A DNA stretch of 64,000 bases from NCBI GenBank assembly GCA_033782935.1, contig JAWQEG010000623.1, positions 1,010,001-1,074,000 of the forward strand, read 5' to 3'. Below, one piece after another: positions 54,301-62,671 of the stretch. A program made the position numbers and the translations under genes. Below the pieces are notes generated by a model that worked only from the letters and a program-made list of their open reading frames with translations, did no database searches and was not told where the DNA came from. How positions within the stretch are numbered: position 1 is the first letter of the stretch; every line of letters starts with the position of its first letter. Source of the stretch: Petrolisthes cinctipes (taxonomy: Eukaryota > Arthropoda > Malacostraca > Decapoda > Porcellanidae).

Positions 54301-54636
54301 ACGAGTACAGAAGATGCATGCGCATATCGACTTTTGGGCACCTAAAATATCGATTTTGAGCATGTTTTGAGCCTATATTTTGAAAACATTCTAGCACTGA
54401 GTAGGCATGTACAGATCGCTTCTGGGACCCAAAAATATCGAATTTTCGGGTGTTTAGGGCCAGAATTTGAGATATAAACGGGTACAGAATATGCATGCAC
54501 ATATCGACTTTTGGGCACCTAAAAGATCGATTTTCAGTATGTTTTTGGCCTGTATTTTGAAAATACTCTAACACGGAGTAGGCATGTACAGATCGCTTCT
54601 GGGACCCCTAAATATCGAATTTTCGGGTGTTTTGGG
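51374..54636. repeat. Satellite zone of alternating 147/148- and 176/177-bp monomers
   Basis: Successive CATG-to-CATG distances after 51374 are 176, 177, 147, 176, 177, 176, 177, 147, 177, 177, 147, 177, 147, 177, 177, 176, 147, 177, 177. The short form lacks 29 bp between two ATAT motifs: GAGATAT is followed directly by CGCCTTTACGCACC or CGACTTTTTGGCACC. Monomers here are more alike than in the left part of the array. The last monomer, starting at 54583, is split by the LTR retrotransposon. Confidence 0.9.
54633..54636. other. Target-site duplication, left copy (TGGG)
   Basis: The four bases before the 5' LTR equal the four after the 3' LTR. Uninterrupted satellite monomers such as that near 50800 read GTGTTTTGGGCCTTAATG with a single TGGG, which confirms the duplication. 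Confidence 0.9.
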
Positions 54637-54960
54637 TGTACGGCTCCTAGAGGCAAGGCAGGTAGAAGATAAGATTAGCGAGGGTCAGTAACCAGACTAC
54701 CTGCCCAGAACCGGCATTAGATAAATAAACAAGAAGATAAACATTAAGATAACCAGGTATCACAGACTATTTGTCAGTATAGGTACCTGGAGATAGGAGC
54801 AAGGGTCCTTTCAGCTACATGAGGCATGACTCAAAACCTCGTGACCATAGTCCCACGTGATTCATCCTACCACATGACCACAGGTAACCCACAGTAAATC
54901 ATAACCATCCAAGTTGGTAATATTGTATCCAGACACAGCTGTCAACTCCAGTAGAGAATG

Positions 54961-54967
54961 TATTTAA
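54961..54967 (+). promoter_or_regulatory. TATA-like box in 5' LTR
   Basis: TATTTAA lies 325 bp into the LTR and about 140 bp before the AATAAA signal, a normal spacing for U3/R. Transcription would be expected to start some 25-35 bp downstream. This is inferred from motif and position only. Confidence 0.5.
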
Positions 54968-55102
54968 GCAGTGAAGTTTAACTAATAGGTAGGATACTTA
55001 ACACTGACTCCCAGGGCTATACACTTGTCTCCACAAAGAGAGACCATACAAATAAGACAAGGCACATCATTATAATTCCCTGTATAGATATAAGTATATA
55101 TT

Positions 55103-55108
55103 AATAAA
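55103..55108 (+). promoter_or_regulatory. Polyadenylation signal in LTR
   Basis: AATAAA lies within TTAATAAATTAAG, about 170 bp before the LTR end. The functional copy for the genomic transcript would be the 3' LTR equivalent at 63138-63143. Confidence 0.5.
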
Positions 55109-55282
55109 TTAAGCCTTAAGAAACTTGTGAAGTCAATTGCCTAAGAAAACCTAAGAAAGCACCCCGTCTTCCACGTTACCTAATACAACAAAAACAACTA
55201 CTACAACAACGACTCCAAGAAATTACACACAAGTAAGTTACCAGTTTCTGCCCAGAGTTCAAGCCTTCAGAACTGGTACATT

Positions 55283-55296
55283 TGATGGCAGCGGTG
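55283..55296 (+). other. Primer-binding site, tRNA-Leu-like
   Basis: TGATGGCAGCGGTG starts 2 bp after the LTR. From memory of eukaryotic tRNA-Leu 3' ends (...CACCGCTGCCA plus CCA), the perfect complement would be TGGTGGCAGCGGTG, so 13 of 14 positions match. The position directly after the 5' LTR is where minus-strand priming occurs. The tRNA identity was not checked against a database. Confidence 0.6.
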
Positions 55297-56121
55297 TTTT
55301 TGCAATAAGGCAAATTGCAAGGCATAGACTTCACGGGAGTACAGTGACTAACATTGTTCAAGGACAAGTTGAAGGAATTTACTTGTAAATCCTCTCAAGT
55401 AATTTCTTCTGTGGGTATAATCATACGACCTCTAACGAGGGAGATAAACCGCATATTCTTCACCTACAAGAGGCACCTGCTTCAACAAAACTGCAACTGA
55501 CCTACAAGGGGTCCTCATCTACTTCACAACAAACAATCATCACTTCATCACTACTCACATCGGCGTCCCTGCGTAAATGCTCTCGTCAGGACAACGCCAC
55601 GACCTCCATCACCTCCACGCTGACGCCTTGTTACGTAAATGCTCTCGTAAAGGCAAGTCAACGTTCATCATCTTCACTCCAATAACGACTGTTAGTGTGT
55701 TAGTGTGCGAGCTAACTAATAATCGCTTCGCCTCTCCACCGACGTCGCCTCTTCACCACATCGTCGTTGCAACTAGAGTAACTAAAAGTAGGTACACATT
55801 ACATGTTACATTACATTATTTTTCACTTGTCCACGAACATGTTAGAATAGATTAGGTTCCTCAATTACAGCCCAGAAAGAAAGAAAAGAAGTGCCAAATT
55901 ACAACAAAGGTAAAGGTATTCTCCCCCATTACTCCAAAGGTATCATAACTAACTTCGAATATCCCTGATAATGATTCATTAGTCTCCAAGCTAGATTTCC
56001 CTGCCTCCTTAAGCCTCGTTTGTGGTGCCAACACATTCGAGTACATTCTTCTGTTTCTCCAACCTTACCCCCATTAACGACTTGTTCTGGTATACTATAT
56101 TAACCTGTATTTTCTCCAACA
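55297..56121 (+). other. Retrotransposon 5' leader (untranslated)
   Basis: About 825 bp between the primer-binding site and the gag start with no convincing long frame. It holds a 15-bp direct repeat CGTAAATGCTCTCGT at 55572-55586 and 55634-55648 (62 bp apart) in a C-rich setting. Packaging signals would be expected in such a leader, but none can be identified by eye. The 92-codon open frame at 55577-55855 has no recognisable features. Confidence 0.6.
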
Positions 56122-56910
56122 ATGGCTACTCCTCCACAATCTCCTACTGTCTCTGCTCTTCATACAACTTCTTCTAGCCCCACTACCTCTTCTATGCATA
56201 CAATGACAAGCTTACCCACCCACAAGTATTTAAAGTATTATACGGGAGATAATCCAAGATATGGGATTCATCTCTTCTTGCGTCATTTGGAGGATGTGTT
56301 TTACCAAACTAATATAGAGCAGGACGAACATAAGATAAGATTCGTGAGAGAGCATATTACACCAGATAGTCCAGCCAGTTATCAGTTAACTACAAGTGCT
56401 TTTTCTGATTCAGAGAATTTAACGTCATATGCTACATTCAGACAGTCACTTATTGATGTTTTTGGGGATGGTAAACTACATAATTCATTATCATGGGTTC
56501 AGAGAATGATTCTAACAAAGGCAGAAAACATAACTACAAGTGAACCAGCAAAAGCACTTGCATTATCAGGGTCTCTAACTTTAAATTCGAAGGAATCTCG
56601 TATCATACATCGTGAATTACAAATTACTCAATCCATGGGGACGAAGAATTTCAATTTTGATGCCACACCTACTCAAGGGGAATCACAGGGAAAACGTTGC
56701 AAACACTGTAACGGAAATAATAATATTACCAGTGAATGTTATAACTTACATAATACTAAGGGAAATTATCAAGGGAAAAGTAATCATAAATACAGTCATT
56801 TACATGAATCAAAGTCGCATTCCTTAGATGAATGCATGATCCTTAACAGAATGAAATGGGAATTGCACAATCGAAATATGATGTATGAAACGAGACCGCC
56901 ACAATATTAA
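56122..56910 (+). CDS. gag: Gag-like polyprotein (262 aa), zinc knuckles altered
   Basis: A 262-codon frame with a good initiation context (AACAATGG). Gag supplies the capsid and nucleocapsid that package element RNA in the cytoplasm. Residues 1-35 are Ser/Thr/Pro-rich. Residues about 36-150 resemble the retrotransposon capsid region (YYTGDNPRYGIHLFLRHLED and an FRQSLIDVFGD segment). A knuckle-like C-X2-C-X4-N-X4-C occurs at Cys193, Cys196, Asn201 and Cys206; the usual His is Asn. A second, eroded copy follows as Ser225-X2-His228-X4-His233-X4-Cys238, with two Cys positions lost. The frame ends just before the protease remnant, which lies in the -1 frame, the arrangement expected for gypsy gag-pol frameshifting. 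The frame itself is open, but RNA binding is probably impaired. Assignment to Gag is confident; activity is doubtful. Confidence 0.8.
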   Translation: MATPPQSPTVSALHTTSSSPTTSSMHTMTSLPTHKYLKYYTGDNPRYGIHLFLRHLEDVFYQTNIEQDEHKIRFVREHITPDSPASYQLTTSAFSDSENLTSYATFRQSLIDVFGDGKLHNSLSWVQRMILTKAENITTSEPAKALALSGSLTLNSKESRIIHRELQITQSMGTKNFNFDATPTQGESQGKRCKHCNGNNNITSECYNLHNTKGNYQGKSNHKYSHLHESKSHSLDECMILNRMKWELHNRNMMYETRPPQY

Positions 56911-57310
56911 AACGTCCCGAAAATAAAACTGTAGGCCCTGTCGTCGCATTTACCGTTATTATACTATAATTCCCTGTCCTAGTATCACATAGTAACACCC
57001 ACTTAATGATAGACACAGGCGCGACAGTTTCCTTGTTATCGGATAATTCCTTTAACAAATTGAGCAAATTAGGTCCCCAGCGGCATTTATAAACCAAGAT
57101 TGAACAGGTGACATAGCATTGTCAACCATGACAGGCAATAAATTACAGGTATTAGGGAAACTAACCCTTCCTGTACGGTTAGACAAGGGAACTAACCATA
57201 TACAAATTGAATTTTATATAATACGAAATTATAAACTAGGTTTATCATACCTTATCAAACAAACCATAATAATTAACCCTAAATATAAAATAATACATTT
57301 TAGGAATTAA
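56911..57310 (+). pseudogene. Retrotransposon aspartic protease remnant
   Basis: The frame -1 to gag reads up to a TAA at 56967-56969, then continues FPVLVSHSNTHLMIDTGATV (56970-57029) with SLLSDNS following. DTGA is the catalytic motif of retroviral-type aspartic proteases, here at about 57012-57023. This frame stops at 57088-57090. A second open segment at 57119-57310 (GNKLQVLGKLTLPVRLDKGT and onward) looks like the C-terminal half of the same domain. At least two breaks separate parts that would form one domain, so it is scored as a pseudogene. The protease would mature Gag-Pol; its active-site triplet is intact here although the frame is not. Confidence 0.75.
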
Positions 57311-57840
57311 TGTATTCCAATACAGGATTGTCCAGGTCAATATATAAGTCCATGTAATGTTAATTCTATACATATTGAAAATGAGGGAAACGACCCCGGT
57401 ATCATAAAGGCCATTGCTGCATATACTATTATATTAACTCCAAATTTCGTCCATTAATTGAAGGTAAAGCTTCCATCTCGTGTACAGCCACATACTACCG
57501 TTCTATTCTCAATAGAACTAGTAAAATAATATATAATCAGGGATTAATTTAATTTACCCAATGTAAACAGTGAAAATATCACTGATATTAATAAATCATC
57601 TACCAATATGCATGTAAAGAAAGGAACATATCTATGTGATCTGTACAGATGGAAGTTAGACCAATACCACAAGGAAATATTGTATCGGTTCTTACCGAGG
57701 GATATAAATTGATAGTCACATAGGGGAACAACTTAGAAATTTTTGTCAGTGGACGCGAATTTCCACTTTATCGTGATAATCTCATCACCATACTAGCCAC
57801 ATATTGAATGCGATTGCCCTACTTGGTGAATCCTTAGGAT
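57311..57840 (+). pseudogene. Decayed protease-RT linker of pol
   Basis: About 530 bp between the protease and RT remnants. Short stretches translate plausibly in alternating frames (for example KLPSRVQPHTTVLFSIELVK from about 57462), broken by stops. No domain is recognised. The position fits the pol linker before reverse transcriptase. Confidence 0.5.
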
Positions 57841-58390
57841 GAACCAATATTATAAAGCATGACATTACACTAACATACCCTCAACCCATTTATTCGAGCA
57901 TATAGACTACCGTACCTCGTAGTAGGCGGAAAGTTGTAAACGAAATATTAAATGAAATGATGGATGAAGGCATTATTAAGAATTCTAACTCCCCTTTTAA
58001 CAGCCCAATGTTTTTGGTTTCAATAATAATGGTGAATTTAGGCCAGTAATTGATTACAGATAAATAACTAATGCTATAATTAAAAATTAATATCCCCTCC
58101 CTCCTTTAAGATGTTTTGTCTTACATTGGTGAAATAAAACATATGTTATTCTCCACCTTAAAACTTGGTCAGTGGAAACTGGCAAGTAGCATTAGATGAT
58201 AAAAGTCAACCCATTACAACATTTAATACTTCCCATGGTTATTATGAATACATTCGTAGACCATTTGGGTTATGTAATGCTCCATCCACATTTCAGCATA
58301 TGGTCAATTTTCGTATTGGTTTTATTAATAACGTAGTCATCGCTAATCTAAACGATTTGATTATTTTTTCTAAAGACGTACATTCATAAT
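57841..58390 (+). pseudogene. Reverse transcriptase remnant, catalytic residues lost
   Basis: Order of RT motifs: a VVNEILNEMMDEGIIKNSNS segment near 57935-57994 (fingers); FRPVIDYR at 58037-58060, followed at once by a TAA; VSGNWQVALDD from about 58168; and FGLCNAPSTFQ at 58264-58296. The polymerase box is NLND at 58345-58356 where gypsy RTs have YLDD or YIDD, so the first Asp of the pair is Asn. The upstream catalytic Asp (LDL...SGY in the family) is Asn at 58162-58164. Several stops and frame changes interrupt the domain. The longest open piece is 58165-58389. RT would copy genomic RNA into DNA in virus-like particles; this copy cannot. Confidence 0.85.
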
Positions 58391-59330
58391 AAGTAACAAT
58401 AAAGAAGCTTATCCAGAGATTACATTAGGTAGGCCTCAAAATTTAAATGCCTATGTGTCATTTTCTTACCAGAAAATTATTATTTTAGGTTATACATTAA
58501 CCGCCACTGTGCTCCATACACAATCTGATAAAATACGAGCAATGAAAGTATTCCCTATTCCAAATAAATGTTACTAACGTAAAATCATTCTTGGGTTTAT
58601 GTTCTTATATAGAATCCTTGTAAAGAATTTTTCCCAAGTAGTTAAACCCCTAAATAATCCCCTCAAGAAAGATACAGATTTTGTATGGATGCCAGAGAAA
58701 TAGCTGAGCTTTGAATTATTAAAGGTTAAGTAATGTCAGCTCCAATTTTTGCATTCCCAAATATTCATTAACTTATATCACGTGTACGGATGCTTCTTCA
58801 GTAAGCTTAGGCGCTGTACTTATGTAAGAGATAGCTATGGGTCTCTATCAGGTATGTGCTTATGCTTAGAGAATATTAAATGCGCAGGGAACTCGTTACT
58901 CTGTAACAAAACAGGACACTTAAGCAATCTTATGGGCACTTCGTACTTTTAGAAACATCGTATTAGGCTATCCTTTACATGTTTTCGCGAATTATCAAAC
59001 GATCCTTGGCTTACTATAACCTCAAACCCTAACGGAAAATTAGCCAGATAATATCTACCCATTCAGGAATTTCTCCCACATATTGATATTAACTACCTTC
59101 CAGTACGATTAAATAAAGTAGCAGATCCCTTAAACAATCATCTTGTCCTTTTAGTTCCGAGGGCACCCATGGACTTTGACCTTAATACGGTTCATAAACA
59201 TTAGCAAATGGATTCTATGATAAATGTAATAAGATATTCATTAAAAACTGAGGATGAAAATAAATGGACCATAATTACCCAGTCACTTAAATATATTTTC
59301 CCTTCATGATGATATTAATTACAGAAAACT
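58391..59330 (+). pseudogene. RT connection and RNase H remnant
   Basis: After RT come thumb/connection-like pieces (KIIILGYTLTATVLHTQSDK near 58473-58532; VKSFLGLCSYIESL near 58581). An RNase H start follows: TYITCTDASSVSLGAVL, with TDAS at 58786-58797 carrying the first catalytic Asp. Later pieces (ILWALRTFRNIVLGY near 58926-58970) match the usual RNase H helix region, but the frame changes repeatedly and stops are common. RNase H would degrade the RNA strand during reverse transcription. No intact domain remains. Confidence 0.65.
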
Positions 59331-60290
59331 AAGGAAACGTGACGTACAAACCAATCACATAGTGATACAACAAATAATAATTCCCTCAGTATTAATTACC
59401 CTTATATCATAAGGCAATAGGACATCCTGATAGAGGTAGGTACCTAACCACTCTCTATACAATATACTATTAACATAAACTAAGGGTAGATGATGAAACA
59501 CATATATCGCGCAGTGCGAAACATGCAATGCAAATCAAGGCCATACATTTGGACCTCTGTTCCATGACGGGAATCCCTAATCCTGGACGAATCATGAGAC
59601 CTAGTAGGAATAGATCTACTTTCCTTACCAATTTCGAATCAGGACGCAAATAAGTTATTACCTATGGTTAACCATTTTCTAGATATTTAGTGGCGGCACC
59701 ACTACGATAAAAACCGCAAAGGTAAGTGCACATATATTTAAAACCAAATTCATATGCCCATATACATGTCCCGATATTATAAAAGATATCTGATTTCTAC
59801 GACATTAAGCAAACGTTTGTATTAACATATCTCCCAGCAGCTCATGGGTTAACAAAACGGCAAAACCGTAAAACTACTGGAAGTACTTCGTGGCACAGTA
59901 ACAATGAAAATCCCTCCACATGGGAAGACTGCATTGATATGACGGTCAATAAACACTACAAAACACGGAAATAAAAGGAAAAACTCCACATGAAATACTA
60001 TATGGCGTATGGATACGTCTTTCATATGATATAACAATTGCTACGAAGAAGCCATGCTACAACATGGACAACTATGCTGAACGACAGTGAGTTGCATTTC
60101 CACAATTTCATCAGGATGAACAAAGCAATTTATCGGCTTGCAGGGAAAATGCGTGATCGCCGTCATAACAAAACAAATTATAGGCTTGATAGAAAAAAAA
60201 AAAAAAAATGCGTAATCGCCGACATAATGGGTACCCGATCGAACTTCACACAGTCATGTCTTTAGTAGGCTAACCTTATAATAAAGAATA
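59331..60290 (+). pseudogene. Integrase remnant
   Basis: Zinc-binding HHCC domain: H-X4-H at 59408-59425 (HKAIGH) and C-X2-C at 59515-59526 (CETC). The spacing is close to that expected for an HHCC domain, but the two halves are in different frames. The core begins LVGIDLLSLPIS at 59601-59636 with a candidate first catalytic Asp at 59613-59615. VNHF at 59667-59678 has Asn where the family usually has Asp. GLTKRQNRK near 59846-59872 has Lys at 59855-59857, where the catalytic Glu of NGxxER-type motifs is expected. The C-terminal part runs to roughly 60290 with more stops. Integrase would insert the cDNA. The order after RNase H supports gypsy classification. Confidence 0.75.
60146..60226 (+). 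repeat. Imperfect direct repeat with poly-A tract at pol 3' end
   Basis: ATGCGTGATCGCCGTCATAA near 60149 recurs as ATGCGTAATCGCCGACATAA near 60208, separated by about 39 bp that end in a run of 16 A. It may be a small local duplication in the integrase tail. A second A run lies near 60327-60338. Confidence 0.65.
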
Positions 60291-60914
60291 ATTTTACCAG
60301 GCGGATGATATTGTTTATGTAAACAGAAAAAAAAAAAATGGTAAAATGCGCGCAAAAACCTAACATCCAAAATAAAACCAATCAATATCTCTGCAACAGC
60401 AACAATGTCCTCTTCCTCGTAATATTATCCCTACTATTGATGGTAATAAAATAAACAATTACAAACAAAAACTCCGATCGGTTTCCAATGAAAAATAATA
60501 TTTCTTCTTACAAATGTGGCCCAGATCAACCTATATAACGGTTTTCATGTCTGTACTCGCGGCGGCTACAAGCTCCGACGAAGTACACAACGCAGATAAA
60601 GATGACGTCTTTAATCCGAGAGCTCTCGTTTACAATTTTATCAAACAGTGAAAAGAAAAGGAAAATAAATAAAATGTTGGTGACGAACGATATGATCACT
60701 ATTTCTACAGGATATATATGAATTATTACATAATTTTTCTGCCATTGAGCAGTGGGTACAAATAAGGTATTTAATGATACACTAGTTTTCTGTGACAGGT
60801 ATCACACAAATGAATTTACCTATTTACATGCATTATATCCTATACTGTCCTTTCACTATTGGGCGCCCTAGGAATGAATTCAGCGACTCAGGTAATATTG
60901 CTCGCTTATTATAC

Positions 60915-60940
60915 AAAAAAAAATATATATATATATATAA
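60915..60940. repeat. A-run plus (AT)n microsatellite
   Basis: Nine A followed by about eight TA units. This is ordinary low-complexity sequence inside the element. Confidence 0.8.
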
Positions 60941-62625
60941 TGGCTTAGAGCCATCATCACAGCCCAGAGTGTGATTTAGAAAATTTTTAAGTGAAATTTC
61001 ATGAGCATTATTTGGTACTGCTGAGCCAGTGGTATACAAGCATTGTCCCATTAATAAAATATTGCAGGACAAGTCGTTGCAAATCAAGATAAGATAGAGT
61101 AACAGGTATATACTGTATTAGAGTGCAAATCATTGCACAGAAATTAAATACGATTTATATAGTTTACATGAGCAACGAATGAAAAGAACTACATATATGG
61201 AATAATCACATCAGACTTTTAGGCTTCTATTTATTTCTGTGAGTTAGCAGGAAAATGATAGCAGGTGAGGAACTTAGAGAGGAATGACAACTATTTATTG
61301 AGAGAGTATTTACTGCGAGTAAGGTAAGATCAACTCACAATTTTACCACTCCAACAGCTACGAAATGTAATGGCACAATCAATGATGAAATACCATCTTA
61401 CTTATTATCGTCATGCACCTATTTGAAATATTATTATACAGTCATGCGTAGTATTTTAATACAAAATTATATACTCATTATTATTCCCATAAAAGGTAAA
61501 ATGTTATTCACAAGCTACGCACTTCAACAATCCCTATGAAAATGGAAGTAATCATTTAATATTCAATTTTCATCCAATAAGTATTATACTTAGTGATGAT
61601 GTCATCAGTGACACACAACACTTCAAGTGCCATGTTGCATATCTTCATATATGTTTGTCTTGCATATTTCTTTGCATTTAAGTTGCATTTAAGTCTCCAA
61701 AGGATGCAAAATCTCCACTTGCTTAGAATCATAAGTACTACTAATCAAACACTATATGCATGTACATTCATATCTATTACTAATCAAACTCTCTTTCATC
61801 ATCATTTTTTAATTTCCACTATCTATACTTACCTGCTGATACACAATTAACACTAATTTGCCCTAATCACCCTACACATGGTATGGTTTAAGGCAACTAT
61901 AAAGAAGCAGACTCATAGGAAATACGATCCAAGGGAATCGTTATCTTGCCTCATAAACATAATTTGCTAGAAAACATAGCACAATCTCTTCCACCTTTCA
62001 ACATATTTAATTTAATGTCGACTTATTTAACATCTCCTAATTATCAGTTGTTTCAGGAAAAATGAAACTATTAAGTTACTCAATGAGACTAGGATTCAAA
62101 CATCCTTAGTATATCAATTGATTCCTCCATATATTGATCATAATAACTCTTGGTACCAATGTTTATTATCCCATGTCTTATCTTTCTGGCATGTACTATA
62201 ATATTTATGTATTGTATAAGACAGTCTAAAATACTATTTTTGTATTTGTATAAGTAAGCACTATCGACGTATACTGAATGCTCTTGTCTTGAAAAGGATA
62301 AGACTGTTATTTCAAAGCCACAACATAGCAACACGGCTCCCCCCCTCATTAATATGTGAATCTTTAGCATAGGTTAGCTTATATACACACAATGACATGC
62401 ACCTAGCTAAACACATTAATTTTAAGATAATTTCTTTATGTACCAATGTATTTATATTTATGTATTACCGGTAATGTTAATTTTAAGCATATGGTGTGCC
62501 TATGTCTTGGATGTCTATTTTGTATTAGTATTTAAGTATTCATTGTTAATTTCCTAGCTCCTTTATCCCTTTCCTCTGGATGAATCATCCTTGGATATAC
62601 CAAGTATTGTAAAATTTGTTCCCAC

Positions 62626-62631
62626 AATAAA
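62626..62631 (+). promoter_or_regulatory. Extra AATAAA upstream of the 3' LTR
   Basis: AATAAA in CCCACAATAAAGTTC, 41 bp before the 3' LTR. It could be chance in AT-rich DNA or the end of a captured transcript; sequence alone does not decide. Confidence 0.3.
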
Positions 62632-62671
62632 GTTCTAATCTGGGACAGATTTGGTAGCGGGACTGAGCGAT

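Larger units (their letters stand above)
1..54636. repeat. 176-bp tandem satellite array (main block)
   Basis: Head-to-tail monomers, all in one orientation, recur every 176 bp (about 310 copies). Landmarks on the + strand are GATCGCTTCTGGGACCC, ATAAACGGGTACAG, GATGCATGCACATATCGAC and GAGTAGGCATGTACA. The sequence is AT-rich with short A and T tracts. Monomers differ mainly in the segment just before GTAGGCATGTACA, where four recurrent variants are seen (...TCTAAGAAGGAG, ...TCTAACACGGAG, ...TCTAGCACTGAG, ...TTTAGCAAGGAG). These variants make higher-order arrangements visible. Long minus-strand open frames in the array shift frame at every monomer (176 is not a multiple of 3) and are not regarded as genes. 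The function is not shown by sequence; arrays of this design are typical of centromeric or pericentromeric heterochromatin. Confidence 0.97.
54637..55280 (+). repeat. 5' LTR (644 bp)
   Basis: Begins TGTACGGCTCC and ends AACTGGTACA, so it carries the canonical TG...CA ends within a 5-bp inverted repeat TGTAC/GTACA. It matches 62672-63315 over the full length, with one visible difference (C at about 55170, A at about 63205). Inside are a TATA-like TATTTAA at 54961 and an AATAAA at 55103, placed as expected for U3-R-U5. A CAA/CTA-rich stretch lies at about 55187-55215. Confidence 0.95.
60291..62671 (+). other. Retrotransposon 3' region, no recognisable coding
   Basis: About 2.4 kb of AT-rich sequence between the integrase remnant and the 3' LTR. 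No envelope, transposase or other domain was recognised in any frame, and the longest open frames are under 100 codons with no family features. It contains an (AT)n microsatellite near 60923-60939, a purine run GAAAAGAAAAGGAAAA near 60650-60665, a 12-bp palindrome ATTACCGGTAAT at 62464-62475 and an AATAAA at 62626-62631. No clear polypurine tract lies just before the 3' LTR. The region may be a lost env, an unrelated captured sequence or a long untranslated tail. Confidence 0.6.

Noticed and set aside
1..54636. Hundreds of 60-177-codon minus-strand frames with MLKIDIL.., SRYVHASSVPVYISNSGSKH.. and YFCVPEAICTCLL.. patterns, as a repeated protein family
   Set aside because: They follow the 176-bp satellite period and change frame with each monomer. 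The same bases are read in several frames, the 29-, 79- and 1-bp deletions ignore codon phase, and there are no start contexts or domain features. They are shadows of the repeat.
1..54636. CRISPR array or phage-type repeat array
   Set aside because: The units are contiguous 176-bp near-identical monomers without unique spacers or cas genes, and the inserted element is a eukaryotic LTR retrotransposon.
55577..55855. 92-codon frame in the retrotransposon leader as a gene
   Set aside because: It lies between the primer-binding site and gag, has low-complexity composition and no recognisable domain. It is best seen as leader sequence.
60650..60666. Purine run GAAAAGAAAAGGAAAA as the functional polypurine tract
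   Set aside because: It lies about 2 kb upstream of the 3' LTR, whereas a working tract must abut the LTR. At most it is a relic.
60915..60940. Poly-A/(AT)n tract as the tail of a nested non-LTR insertion
   Set aside because: No target duplication or upstream LINE/SINE-like sequence could be found around it. A simple microsatellite is sufficient.
61593..62370. Short frames at 61593-61850 (+) and 62089-62370 (-) as an env remnant
   Set aside because: There is no convincing signal peptide plus transmembrane arrangement, no furin-like site and no similarity that I can recognise. They are AT-rich chance frames.
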